A program made the position numbers and the translations under genes. DNA of 64,000 nt from contig NZ_CP077073.1 in assembly GCF_019139535.1 (NCBI RefSeq), positions 2,632,501 to 2,696,500 of the forward strand, given 5' to 3'. Below the pieces are notes generated by a model. The model made no database searches, had not been told where the DNA came from, and saw nothing but the letters and a program-made list of their open reading frames with translations. Origin of the DNA: Pseudomonas muyukensis. GTDB taxonomy: Bacteria > Pseudomonadota > Gammaproteobacteria > Pseudomonadales > Pseudomonadaceae. This document shows positions 34,869 through 41,825 of this stretch, piece by piece; the stretch's first letter is position 1; the number at the start of each line of letters is the position of its first letter.

Positions 34869-35732
34869 TCAGCTTGTGCCATAGCGGCGCTTTTTTTGCC
34901 GGTACATCTGGTCATCGGCATGGCTGAGCAGCGCGTCGGCATCGCCACCGTCCTCGGGATAACAGGCCACGCCAATGCTGCAGGTGGGCACGGCGATACC
35001 GTCGTAACCGGCGCCCAGCGGCTCGGCCATGGCCGCCAGGATCTGCGCCAGCGTCTCTGCCAGCGCACCCGCAGCGCTGGTGTCGGGCAGCAGCACGGTG
35101 AATTCGTCGCCGCCCATGCGCGCCACGGTATCGCGTGGCCCCACGCAGGCTTGCAGGCGCCCGGCGAGGGTGCACAGCACCCGGTCGCCCGCGGCATGGC
35201 CATGCATGTCGTTGATGGCCTTGAAGTCGTTGACGTCGAGAAACAGCAGCGCCAGCGGCCGCTGCTGGCGCTGCGCCTCAGCCAGCGCCGAGGCCAGCCG
35301 GGCATTGAACAGCGCGCGGTTGCACAGCTTGGTCAACGGGTCGTGGTGGGCGAGAAAACGCAGTTCCTCCTCGGCCTGGGTGAGCGCCGTGATGTTGCGC
35401 GCCACACCGATCCGCGCGCCGACCTCGTCCGACCAGAAGGCCGCCCAGAGGATATGCACGACGCCGCCATCCTTGCGCAGGTAGCGGTTGCGAAAATCGA
35501 AGTGGGCATGGCCGTTCATCACCCGGATGATCGAGGCGCGGGTCGCCTCGAGGTCGTCGGGGTGCATGTAGTGGGTGATCGGCGTGCCGATCAACTCGTC
35601 GGCGCGGTAGCCAAGCAAGGCCTCGCAGGCATTGCTGACGAACACGATGGTGTTGTCCCGGTCGACCACGAACACAGTGTCCAGCATCAGCTGGATCAAC
35701 TTGGGGTAAAGCGTTTGCAGGTCTAGGGGCAT
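34869..35732 (-). CDS. PAS-GGDEF diguanylate cyclase
   Basis: 287-residue soluble protein. A PAS domain covers about 10-125 (LMLDTVFVVDRDNTIVFVSNACEALLGYRADELIGTP, with a PAC part DFRNRYLRKDGGVVHI). The GGDEF domain follows (HDPLTKLCNRALFNARL, LFLDVNDFKAINDMHGHAAGDRVL, ARMGGDEFTVLL near 206). The active-site GGDEF is intact, so it can make c-di-GMP. The residues before it (GPRDTVARM) do not form the RxxD inhibitory site. The start at 35732 is chosen over 35984 because the upstream extension is Arg/Cys-rich and overlaps the MITE-like repeat. It lacks membrane segments. Confidence 0.88.
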   Translation of the reverse strand: MPLDLQTLYPKLIQLMLDTVFVVDRDNTIVFVSNACEALLGYRADELIGTPITHYMHPDDLEATRASIIRVMNGHAHFDFRNRYLRKDGGVVHILWAAFWSDEVGARIGVARNITALTQAEEELRFLAHHDPLTKLCNRALFNARLASALAEAQRQQRPLALLFLDVNDFKAINDMHGHAAGDRVLCTLAGRLQACVGPRDTVARMGGDEFTVLLPDTSAAGALAETLAQILAAMAEPLGAGYDGIAVPTCSIGVACYPEDGGDADALLSHADDQMYRQKKRRYGTS

Positions 35733-35861
35733 AGGGCAGGAAGTCCGGCGCAGAGGGCGTGATCGCGAACGGCGGCGGGCGTCCTTGCCGGCTGGGTACA
35801 GGGCCGCAGGTAGCAAGATGCGGCGCGTGGCCAGCATACACAGAGGCGGACCCGTGGCACT

Positions 35862-36003
35862 AGGCTCTGTATGAAAAGTCTTGAGACGAAGGCCAGGCAA
35901 GGCGAAAACAGCCGAGCAAGCGCAGTGTACTGGCGTACATGAGCATTGCGAGGCGGTTTTCAACGCAGCATGAACGAGTATCAAGGCTTTTCGTACAGAG
36001 CCT
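35862..36003. mobile_element. MITE-like element with 23-bp terminal inverted repeats
   Basis: A 142-bp sequence whose ends are inverted repeats: AGGCTCTGTATGAAAAG and its complement CTTTTCGTACAGAGCCT, extending to about 23 bp with two mismatches. It has no open frame of its own. It sits in the gap between the GGDEF gene and the DUF2986 gene. Ends and size fit a non-autonomous miniature element mobilised by a transposase in trans. No clear target-site duplication is seen. Confidence 0.65.
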
Positions 36004-36019
36004 CGCGGATGGCGTGAAT

Positions 36020-36166
36020 TCAGCTTTCGGCGGGCAGGCCGGCTTCGGCGGCCAGGCGCTCGCGCTCGGCCTTGCAGATGTACTTGGGCTTTTTCGGGGC
36101 GAGCTTGGCGCTCGCCTTCTTGGCATGGGCTTTCAGCAGTTGGTTGATCTTCTTGCGGCGGTTCAT
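36020..36166 (-). CDS. DUF2986 small basic protein
   Basis: 48-residue protein: MNRRKKINQLLKAHAKKAS, then AKLAPKKPKYICKAERERL and a short acidic tail. This is the DUF2986 pattern (short, Lys-rich, with a KPKYI core). An AGAGGA ribosome site is 6 nt upstream of the ATG at 36166. Its function is unknown; the basic composition could suit nucleic-acid or ribosome binding. The MITE-like element ends 17 nt beyond its stop. Confidence 0.8.
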   Translation of the reverse strand: MNRRKKINQLLKAHAKKASAKLAPKKPKYICKAERERLAAEAGLPAES

Positions 36167-36214
36167 GTGCGTCCTCTGCCCACGGTCATGTGCGGGCGGG
36201 GATTGTACATGGGC

Positions 36215-36586
36215 TCAACGGCGATAGTAGCGGTAGTCTTGCCGGTAGCGATGGTGCATGGCTCGCTCGTGGTGGCGTTCCCAGTAGCGCTGGCGCTCTA
36301 GCTCGCGCCGGTGCTGTTCGCGGCGCCATTGCTCGCGTCGCCACTGTTCGCGACGCCAGTCGTCACGGCGGTCGTGCCAGCGCTCGTCGTGGCGGTAGCG
36401 GTCGTCGTGGGCGAGCAAGGTGGTCGCGGGCTGGGCAGTCATCTCGGCAAGGTCCGGCCAGGGGCTGGCGGCGCGGGTGACGGCTGCGGGTTGCTGCAGG
36501 GGTATGGGCGGTGCTGCCGCTGCCGAACCCGCTGCCACGAGGGCGAACAGGCCGAAGAGCAGCGTGCGCGGGGAAAGGATGGTCAT
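36215..36586 (-). CDS. Exported Arg/His-rich protein of unknown function
   Basis: 123-residue protein. A signal peptide starts at MTILSPRTLLFGLFALVAAGSAAA. The mature C-terminal half is very rich in Arg, His, Trp and Tyr with a repeated WRREQ unit and ends HHRYRQDYRYYRR. Such proteins are common in Pseudomonas, often exported and possibly able to bind metal or polyanions, but no function is established. The start at 36586 is chosen for the signal peptide and an AGAGG upstream. Confidence 0.7.
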   Translation of the reverse strand: MTILSPRTLLFGLFALVAAGSAAAAPPIPLQQPAAVTRAASPWPDLAEMTAQPATTLLAHDDRYRHDERWHDRRDDWRREQWRREQWRREQHRRELERQRYWERHHERAMHHRYRQDYRYYRR

Positions 36587-36881
36587 GAACAGGGGCAGCC
36601 TCTGCGGGACAGTGGGTCGATGGACGGATAAATAGACCGCGCCCGTGGGAAAAGTTCGAAGCCTGCCGCCTGGGCGCGGGCACGCCCGCCCCACGGCCGT
36701 TATTCATCCTGCTCCGCTCGCCAGCGCCTGTCGGGCTGGTCATCCAGCTGCAGTGGGGCTCAGGCGCTCGGTCCTGAGGTGCTGTCCATGGCGAGCCAGC
36801 GCGATGGTTCGCAAGGCGTGGGATCTTGCCGAATCGTCAGGGCTTGGGCAGGCGAGGCGAGGCGACTCTTGGCCGGACGCG
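36587..36881. other. Intergenic region without recognised features
   Basis: About 295 nt between the Arg/His-rich gene and the sigma4/FecR-like gene. Frames crossing it have no family similarity. I see no strong hairpin, repeat or promoter. It must contain the promoter of the Arg/His-rich gene. Confidence 0.4.
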
Positions 36882-37397
36882 TCAGGCCAGCAGGCCCAGC
36901 GCGGCCAGGGCTGCCAGGCCAAGGCCGATGGCAATCGAACAGCCGCCCAGCGACAGCGCCGCCCGGCCTTGGCGGTACCAGCCGTCGTGCCCCAGCTGCC
37001 GTGCCGGGGCCAACAGGCTGCGCCAGCGCAGTTCGGTGTCGTGGAAGGCGTGCAGGTGCTCGGGCTTGGCATCCAGCCAGCGGCGAAAATCGATACGCTC
37101 GCTGGCCGTCACCTGCGGGCTCTGCAGGCGCACGTACCAGTGCCCGGCGCTAGCGGCCAGGGCGTCGCCTGGCTGGCGGGTGGTCTGCAAGGCCTGGTTC
37201 ATGTGGCGTTCGATGCTGACCAGTGGCAGGTCGAGGCGCGTGGCGATCTCGGCGAAACCCAGCTGATCGAGGCGGTTGAGCAGGAGCACTTGCTGGACCC
37301 GCCGTGGCAGGCGCTTGAGCGCATGCAACAAGGCGTCTTCGCCGTGCTGTTCGGCCGTGTGCGGATCATGCTCGAGGGGCAGCAGCAGACGGGTCAT
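36882..37397 (-). CDS. Sigma-70 region 4-like / FecR N-terminal-like membrane protein
   Basis: 171-residue protein with an unusual combination. Residues about 22-70 resemble sigma region 4 of FecI-type ECF factors (LKRLPRRVQQVLLLNRLDQLGFAEIATRLDLPLVSIERHMNQAL). Residues about 80-125 resemble the DUF4880 start of FecR anti-sigma proteins (ASAGHWYVRLQSPQVTASERIDFRRWLDAKPEHLHAF). The C-terminus is a transmembrane helix (SIAIGLGLAALAALGLLA). Sigma region 2 is absent, so it cannot act as a full sigma factor. The start at 37397 has AAGGAG 7 nt upstream. A Fur-like box lies upstream. It may be a membrane-tethered regulator or a decayed FecIR fusion. Confidence 0.75.
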   Translation of the reverse strand: MTRLLLPLEHDPHTAEQHGEDALLHALKRLPRRVQQVLLLNRLDQLGFAEIATRLDLPLVSIERHMNQALQTTRQPGDALAASAGHWYVRLQSPQVTASERIDFRRWLDAKPEHLHAFHDTELRWRSLLAPARQLGHDGWYRQGRAALSLGGCSIAIGLGLAALAALGLLA

Positions 37398-37464
37398 GGA
37401 CAGCTCCTTGCTCATTGGGGAAGGGGTGGGGGCATCTTCCGTGATGCAGCATCAGCTTAGTCTT

Positions 37465-37482
37465 AACGAGATTGATTCTCAA
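37465..37482 (-). promoter_or_regulatory. Possible Fur box upstream of the sigma4/FecR-like gene
   Basis: On the minus strand TTGAGAATCAATCTCGTT matches the 7-1-7 Fur model TGATAATnATTATCA at 10 of 14 positions. It lies about 70 nt upstream of the gene, suitable for iron-repressed transcription. This is an eye match only. Confidence 0.4.
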
Positions 37483-37579
37483 GTGCTGATTCCGCAAAGA
37501 TTTGTAATGAGCGTTCACGTGCTGACACACTTTTGCTATCATCGGCGCCATCAAACGATCTTCATTAGCCTGAAGAGCC

Positions 37580-37609
37580 AAAAAAAATGACCCGGCAAAA
37601 AGCCGGGTC
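37580..37609 (-). terminator. Rho-independent terminator of the PrrF-like sRNA
   Basis: GACCCGGC (37589-37596), an AAAAA loop and GCCGGGTC (37602-37609). On the minus strand it is followed by A and eight Ts. A textbook intrinsic terminator and Hfq-type 3' end. Confidence 0.92.
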
Positions 37610-37700
37610 AAAAACCGTGATTAGCCTGATGAGGAGATAATCTGAGCGTCCGACCTGAGGACGTTGCAGGTTATCCAGCGGGTCTCGCGACCTGCTGAGT
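37580..37700 (-). ncRNA. prrF: PrrF-like Fur-regulated small RNA
   Basis: A roughly 121-nt transcript is predicted on the minus strand. The 5' part can fold AGCAGGTC-GCGA-GACCCGCT. The core CAGATTATCTCCTCATCAGG followed by CTAATCACGGTTTTTGACCC is, to my recollection, the conserved antisense core of Pseudomonas PrrF sRNAs. The 3' end is a GACCCGGC/GCCGGGTC terminator with eight Us. PrrF RNAs work with Hfq to repress iron-containing proteins (sdh, sodB and others) when iron is scarce. A promoter overlapping a Fur box lies immediately upstream. Confidence 0.88.
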
Positions 37701-37731
37701 GCAATAATAATCGTTATCATTTGCCAGTCAA
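37701..37731 (-). promoter_or_regulatory. PrrF promoter with Fur box
   Basis: On the minus strand TTGACT (-35) and TATTAT (-10) are 16 nt apart, with the predicted start near 37700. Between and over the -10 lies AATGATAACGATTATTATT, a good match to the Fur consensus of alternating GATAAT units. Iron-loaded Fur would block RNA polymerase here. Confidence 0.8.
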
Positions 37732-37826
37732 ATGTTTTTTCCGTGCACCGGTAAAAAAATCCTCCTGACGCCTTCCTCGTCCCCGGCAACTGGGGCTATC
37801 GCCGTTCGTCGGCTATCACGTTCTCC

Positions 37827-38144
37827 CTAGCGATTACCCGCCTTCTCCGTGGCGTGGCACTGCTCCAGCAGGGCCCGGGCCATGTTCATCATGTGCATCA
37901 ACGCAAATACCACCTCCCGCGTGGTGCCCTGCAGGTGGCTGCCGGTTTCCTGCGCCGTGGCGGCCGCGCAGCGCAGCAGGGCCATGGCATGCTCGCTGGC
38001 CTGGGCGTTGCTGACGCCTTCGCGCAAGGTCCAGAGCGAACGCTCCAGGTCAGGCTTGCTGGGGGTGGGGTTGAGGTAATAGTCGAGGGCGCGGCGGGCG
38101 GCCTCTTCGTCGAGATCTGTGTCTTCTTTTTTCGAATCACTCAT
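37827..38144 (-). CDS. DUF6124 family protein
   Basis: 105-residue soluble protein. It has an acidic N-terminus (MSDSKKEDTDLDEEAARRALDYYL), a PTPSKPDLERSLWTLREGVSNAQASEHAMALLRCAAATAQE region and a C-terminal helix FALMHMMNMARALLEQC. The layout matches the DUF6124/DUF3077 proteins that are abundant and multi-copy in Pseudomonas. No function is known. It is divergent from the LexA-like regulator gene. Confidence 0.75.
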   Translation of the reverse strand: MSDSKKEDTDLDEEAARRALDYYLNPTPSKPDLERSLWTLREGVSNAQASEHAMALLRCAAATAQETGSHLQGTTREVVFALMHMMNMARALLEQCHATEKAGNR

Positions 38145-38273
38145 GACTGCACCTACGAAATCCGTTCCAGGACAATGGACAGTGATAGTAGGTCAAACTG
38201 TATTGTTAATGCGTGCTAAGATAATTCTGGATGTGTATTGATGCCGTTCATCCAGTCCGTATCGTTCTCAGCC

Positions 38274-38927
38274 ATGGAAAACTGGATCGAATTTCTGTCG
38301 CGCTACCAGCGCGAGCACCACCTCAAGCAACACCAACTGGCCGAACGCCTGGGCATGACCCAAGGCGGTGTCGGCCATTGGCTGCGCGGCACGCGCAGGC
38401 CGACCCTGGCGACCGTCAACGAAAAACTGGAAAAGCTCGGCCTGGTGTACCTCGAGGCGCGGGTGATGGTGGTCGAGCGAGGCATGACCCGCGAGAGCAG
38501 GGGCGTCTATGCGGTCGACCCGCCGCAGCCGGTCAATGCCCTGCGCCACGCCAGTTTTCGCTTCCCGGTGTTGAAATGGGCCGACCTGCAAGGGGTGTTG
38601 CCCGAGGCCGGGGAAACCCAGGAATTGACCGGGTATATGCCGGCGGGCAATGCCTTCTGGCTGCCGGTGGAGAATGACGCGATGAATGCCGCCAGTGGCC
38701 GCAGCGTGCCGCAGGGCGTGCTGGTGCTGGTGGATGCGGGGATCGAGGCCGCGCCGGGGCGCCTGGTGGTGGCCCGCCAACCGGGCAAGCCGGCGGTGCT
38801 GCGCGAGTTGATCGAGGAAGGCGGGCAGCAGATGCTCAGGCCGCTCAATACCTTGTATCCGACGGTCCTATGCGAGGACGGGTGCGAGTTCCTCGGGGTG
38901 GTGGTGCGGATGCACGGGGTGCTCTAG
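38274..38927 (+). CDS. LexA/CI-like XRE regulator without protease dyad
   Basis: 217-residue repressor-like protein. The N-terminal XRE helix-turn-helix is LKQHQLAERLGMTQGGVGHWLRGTRRP. The C-terminal S24-type fold is recognisable (ALRHASFRFPVLKWADLQG, PAGNAFWLPVENDAMN, VPQGVLVLVDAG, GRLVVARQPGKPAVLRELIEEGG, LRPLNTLYPT). The nucleophile position, normally GDSM, reads NDAM, and the Lys of the usual VKRL reads LREL. Self-cleavage is therefore unlikely. The start at 38274 is a choice; 38238/38241 are alternatives, and none has a strong ribosome site. Confidence 0.85.
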   Translation: MENWIEFLSRYQREHHLKQHQLAERLGMTQGGVGHWLRGTRRPTLATVNEKLEKLGLVYLEARVMVVERGMTRESRGVYAVDPPQPVNALRHASFRFPVLKWADLQGVLPEAGETQELTGYMPAGNAFWLPVENDAMNAASGRSVPQGVLVLVDAGIEAAPGRLVVARQPGKPAVLRELIEEGGQQMLRPLNTLYPTVLCEDGCEFLGVVVRMHGVL

Positions 38928-38989
38928 GTTCGCGCGCAGGCCGTGTTGGGGCTGCGAGGTGCCAGGCGGGAGTCTTGCAGCGCTCTTGA

Positions 38990-39019
38990 GATCGAGCGCC
39001 GCGCGGGCGGCGCTCGATC
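38990..39019. terminator. Perfect hairpin between convergent regulator and liuD genes
   Basis: GATCGAGCGCCGC, loop GCGG, GCGGCGCTCGATC make a 13-bp stem between two convergent 3' ends. No U-run follows on either strand. It is a probable bidirectional terminator or transcript 3'-end stabiliser. Confidence 0.55.
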
Positions 39020-39060
39020 GCATAGGCGAAACAACCCTTCCGGCGAACGCATCGCCGCCG

Positions 39061-41016
39061 TTACGCCTCCTCCAACTCGACCAGCACCGTCCCCTCGCTG
39101 ACCATATCCCCCTCCTGACAGAACAGCGCCTTCACTGTCCCCGCATGGGGCGCCCGAATGCTGTGCTCCATCTTCATCGCCTCCAGCACCACCAGCGCGG
39201 TTCCGGCCTCGACGACCTGTCCCGGCTCGACCAGCACCCGCACGATACTGCCGTTCATCGGCGCGCCCAGGCCGCCCTGGTGGGCGTGGCTGGCCTCGGC
39301 GGCGGCAATCGGATCATGCACGCTGATGGCGTGCAGCTCGCCCTGCCAGCGCAGGTACAGCGTGCCGCCACGCTGTACCGCCAGGTGCCGTCGGCGCAGG
39401 CCATCGAGGTCATGGCACAGTTGCTCGCCTTCCAGCCGATACGTCGACGGCGCACTGCGCTCCAAGGCCACGGCCTGTTCATGGCCGTCGCAGTGCAGAT
39501 GCAAGCTGCTGCGCGCCGGCAGGCCCAGGCGCAGGCCATCACGGGCGGCCCAGGGCGACACCCGGTCATCCTGGCGTTGTCGCGCGGGCTTGCTTTGCAA
39601 CCAGGCCTCGGCGGCGGCTTCCCAGAACGGTGCCGGCAAGGGTTGCGGCGCAGGCAGCAAGACATCCTGATGGCGCGGGATGAACCCGGTGTCCAGCTCG
39701 GTGGCGGCAAACGCCGGGTGCGCGAGGATGCGGCGCAGGAAGGCGATATTGGTCTTCAAGCCGCCGATGGCGAACTCGTCGAGCATCGCCAGCAGGCGCA
39801 GGCGGGCCTGTTCGCGGTCCTCGCCCCAGGCGATCAGCTTGCCCAGCATCGGGTCGTAGAACGGCGAGATCACATCGCCCTCGGCGACACCGCTGTCCAC
39901 CCGCCGCCCTTCGCCGGGTGCCGACTCGCGGTACAGCGCCAGGGTGCCGGTGGCCGGCAGGAATTCATTGGCCGGGTCCTCGGCGTACAGCCGCACCTCG
40001 ATGGCATGGCCGAGCAGCGGCACCTGCGCCTGGGTGATCGGCAGCGTCTCGCCGCAGGCCACGCGGATCTGCCAGGCCACCAGGTCCAGCCCGGTGATCG
40101 CTTCGGTGACCGGGTGCTCCACCTGCAGGCGGGTGTTCATCTCCATGAAGAAGAACTCGCCACGGGCATCGAGCAGGAATTCCACCGTGCCGGCGCCGAC
40201 ATAGCCGATGGCCTGGGCGGCACGCACCGCCGCCTCGCCCATGGCCTGGCGCAGCTCAGGCGACAACCCCGGGGCCGGCGCCTCCTCGACCACCTTCTGG
40301 TGGCGGCGCTGGATCGAGCAGTCACGCTCGTTGAGGTACAGGCAGTGGCCGTGCTGGTCGGCGAACACCTGGATCTCCACATGGCGCGGCTTGAGCACGT
40401 ATTTTTCCACCAGCATGCGCGCATCGCCGAACGACGACTGCGCCTCACGCTGGGCCGAGGCCAGGGCATCGGCCAGCTGGCTTTCCTCCTCGACCACCTT
40501 CATGCCCTTGCCGCCACCGCCGGCGCTGGCCTTGAGCAGCACCGGGTAGCCGATGCGCTCGGCGGCGGCGCGGAAGGTCTCCAGGTCCTGGGCCTGGCCG
40601 TGGTAGCCCGGCACCAGTGGCACGCCGGCGGCCTCCATCAGGGCCTTGGCCGCTGACTTGCTGCCCATGGCGTCGATGGCGCTGGCCGGTGGGCCGAGGA
40701 AGATCAGCCCGGCCTGTTCGATGGCGCGGGCGAAGCCTGCGTTCTCGGACAGGAAACCATAGCCTGGGTGGATGGCCTGGGCGCCGCTGGCCTTGGCGGC
40801 GGCGATCAGCTTGTCGATCACCAGGTAGCTGTCGGCCGCCTTGGTGCCGCCGAGGTCGACGCGGATATCGGCTTCGCGGCTGTGGCGGGCGTCGCGGTCG
40901 GTGGTGCTGTGCACGGCCACGGTGGTCAGGCCCATGGCCTTGGCGGTACGCATCACCCGGCAGGCGATTTCGCCGCGGTTGGCGACCAGCAGGGTGGTCA
41001 GGGTAGGGCGGCTCAT
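39061..41016 (-). CDS. liuD: Methylcrotonyl-CoA carboxylase biotin-containing alpha subunit
   Basis: 651-residue subunit that carboxylates biotin with ATP and bicarbonate for 3-methylcrotonyl-CoA carboxylase. The biotin carboxylase start is LLVANRGEIACRVMRTAKAMG, with IHPGYGFLSENAGFA, the ATP-grasp loop KASAGGGGKGMKVV, LYLNERDCSIQRRHQKVVEEAPAP and EMNTRLQVEHPVTE. The C-terminal biotinyl domain has VVLEAMKMEHSI (Lys near 614). The start at 41016 overlaps the liuC stop in ATGA. The frame continues upstream inside liuC without similarity, so the longer version is rejected. Last gene of liuABCD. Confidence 0.95.
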   Translation of the reverse strand: MSRPTLTTLLVANRGEIACRVMRTAKAMGLTTVAVHSTTDRDARHSREADIRVDLGGTKAADSYLVIDKLIAAAKASGAQAIHPGYGFLSENAGFARAIEQAGLIFLGPPASAIDAMGSKSAAKALMEAAGVPLVPGYHGQAQDLETFRAAAERIGYPVLLKASAGGGGKGMKVVEEESQLADALASAQREAQSSFGDARMLVEKYVLKPRHVEIQVFADQHGHCLYLNERDCSIQRRHQKVVEEAPAPGLSPELRQAMGEAAVRAAQAIGYVGAGTVEFLLDARGEFFFMEMNTRLQVEHPVTEAITGLDLVAWQIRVACGETLPITQAQVPLLGHAIEVRLYAEDPANEFLPATGTLALYRESAPGEGRRVDSGVAEGDVISPFYDPMLGKLIAWGEDREQARLRLLAMLDEFAIGGLKTNIAFLRRILAHPAFAATELDTGFIPRHQDVLLPAPQPLPAPFWEAAAEAWLQSKPARQRQDDRVSPWAARDGLRLGLPARSSLHLHCDGHEQAVALERSAPSTYRLEGEQLCHDLDGLRRRHLAVQRGGTLYLRWQGELHAISVHDPIAAAEASHAHQGGLGAPMNGSIVRVLVEPGQVVEAGTALVVLEAMKMEHSIRAPHAGTVKALFCQEGDMVSEGTVLVELEEA

Positions 41017-41822
41017 GGGCGCGGTTCCTTGTTGTCTTGCCAGGCCGGGGGGCGTTTTTCCAGGAAGGCGCGCAGGCCCTCCTGGCCTTCGGCGCTGACA
41101 CGGATGCGGGCGATGGTGTTCTCGCAGTAGCGACGCAGCGCCGGGCTCAGTTCGCCGTCGTCCACTTCGCGCAGCAGCTCCTTGGTGGCGCGCAGGGCCT
41201 GGGGGCTGTTGTGCAGCAGGTTGCTCACCCAGGCCTCGACCTGGGCGTCGAGCTCGGCGGCCGGGTACACCTCGGCCAGCAGGCCCAGCTCGCGGGCACG
41301 CACGCCGCTGAAACGCTCGGCACTGAGGGCGTAGCGACGCGCGGCGCGCTCGCCGATGGCCTTGACCACGAACGGGCTGATCACCGCGGGCGCCAGGCCG
41401 ATGCGGACCTCGGACAGGCACAGCTGGGCGTCCTCGGTGCCGATGGCCATGTCGCAGCAACTGATCAGCCCCAGGGCGCCACCGAAGGCTGCGCCTTGCA
41501 CCACGGCCAGGGTCGGTGCCTTGAGCCGGTGCAGGGCGTACATCAGCTCGCCGAGTTCATGGGCGTCGTCGAGGTTGGTGTTGAAGTCCAGTTGCGCCGA
41601 CTGCTGCATCCAGGCCAGGTCCGCCCCGGCGCTGAAGTGCCGGCCACGGCCGCGCAGCAGCACGAAGCGCAGGCGCGTGTCCTCGGCCAGGCGGTCGAGG
41701 GCGACGATCAGCTCGCGGATCATCTGCGCGTTGAAGGCGTTGTTCTTGTCTTCGCGGCTGAGCCACAGGGTGGCGAAGCCGCGCGGGTCGTGTTCCAGTT
41801 CGATAGTCGCGAAGTCGCTCAT
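41013..41822 (-). CDS. liuC: Methylglutaconyl-CoA hydratase (enoyl-CoA hydratase family)
   Basis: 269-residue crotonase-fold enzyme that hydrates 3-methylglutaconyl-CoA to HMG-CoA in leucine catabolism. Oxyanion-hole regions are visible: LRGRGRHFSAGADLAWMQQ and VQGAAFGGALGLISCCDMAI. LCLSEVRIGLAPAVISPFV and ERFSGVRARELGLLAEV are also typical. The specific substrate is assigned from the liu operon context. It starts 3 nt after liuB and overlaps liuD by 4 bp. Confidence 0.92.
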   Translation of the reverse strand: MSDFATIELEHDPRGFATLWLSREDKNNAFNAQMIRELIVALDRLAEDTRLRFVLLRGRGRHFSAGADLAWMQQSAQLDFNTNLDDAHELGELMYALHRLKAPTLAVVQGAAFGGALGLISCCDMAIGTEDAQLCLSEVRIGLAPAVISPFVVKAIGERAARRYALSAERFSGVRARELGLLAEVYPAAELDAQVEAWVSNLLHNSPQALRATKELLREVDDGELSPALRRYCENTIARIRVSAEGQEGLRAFLEKRPPAWQDNKEPRP

Positions 41823-41825
41823 GGG

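Noticed and set aside
35733..35984. N-terminal extension of the GGDEF protein to 35984
   Set aside because: It would translate one end of the MITE-like element and a Cys/Arg-rich stretch with no PAS similarity.
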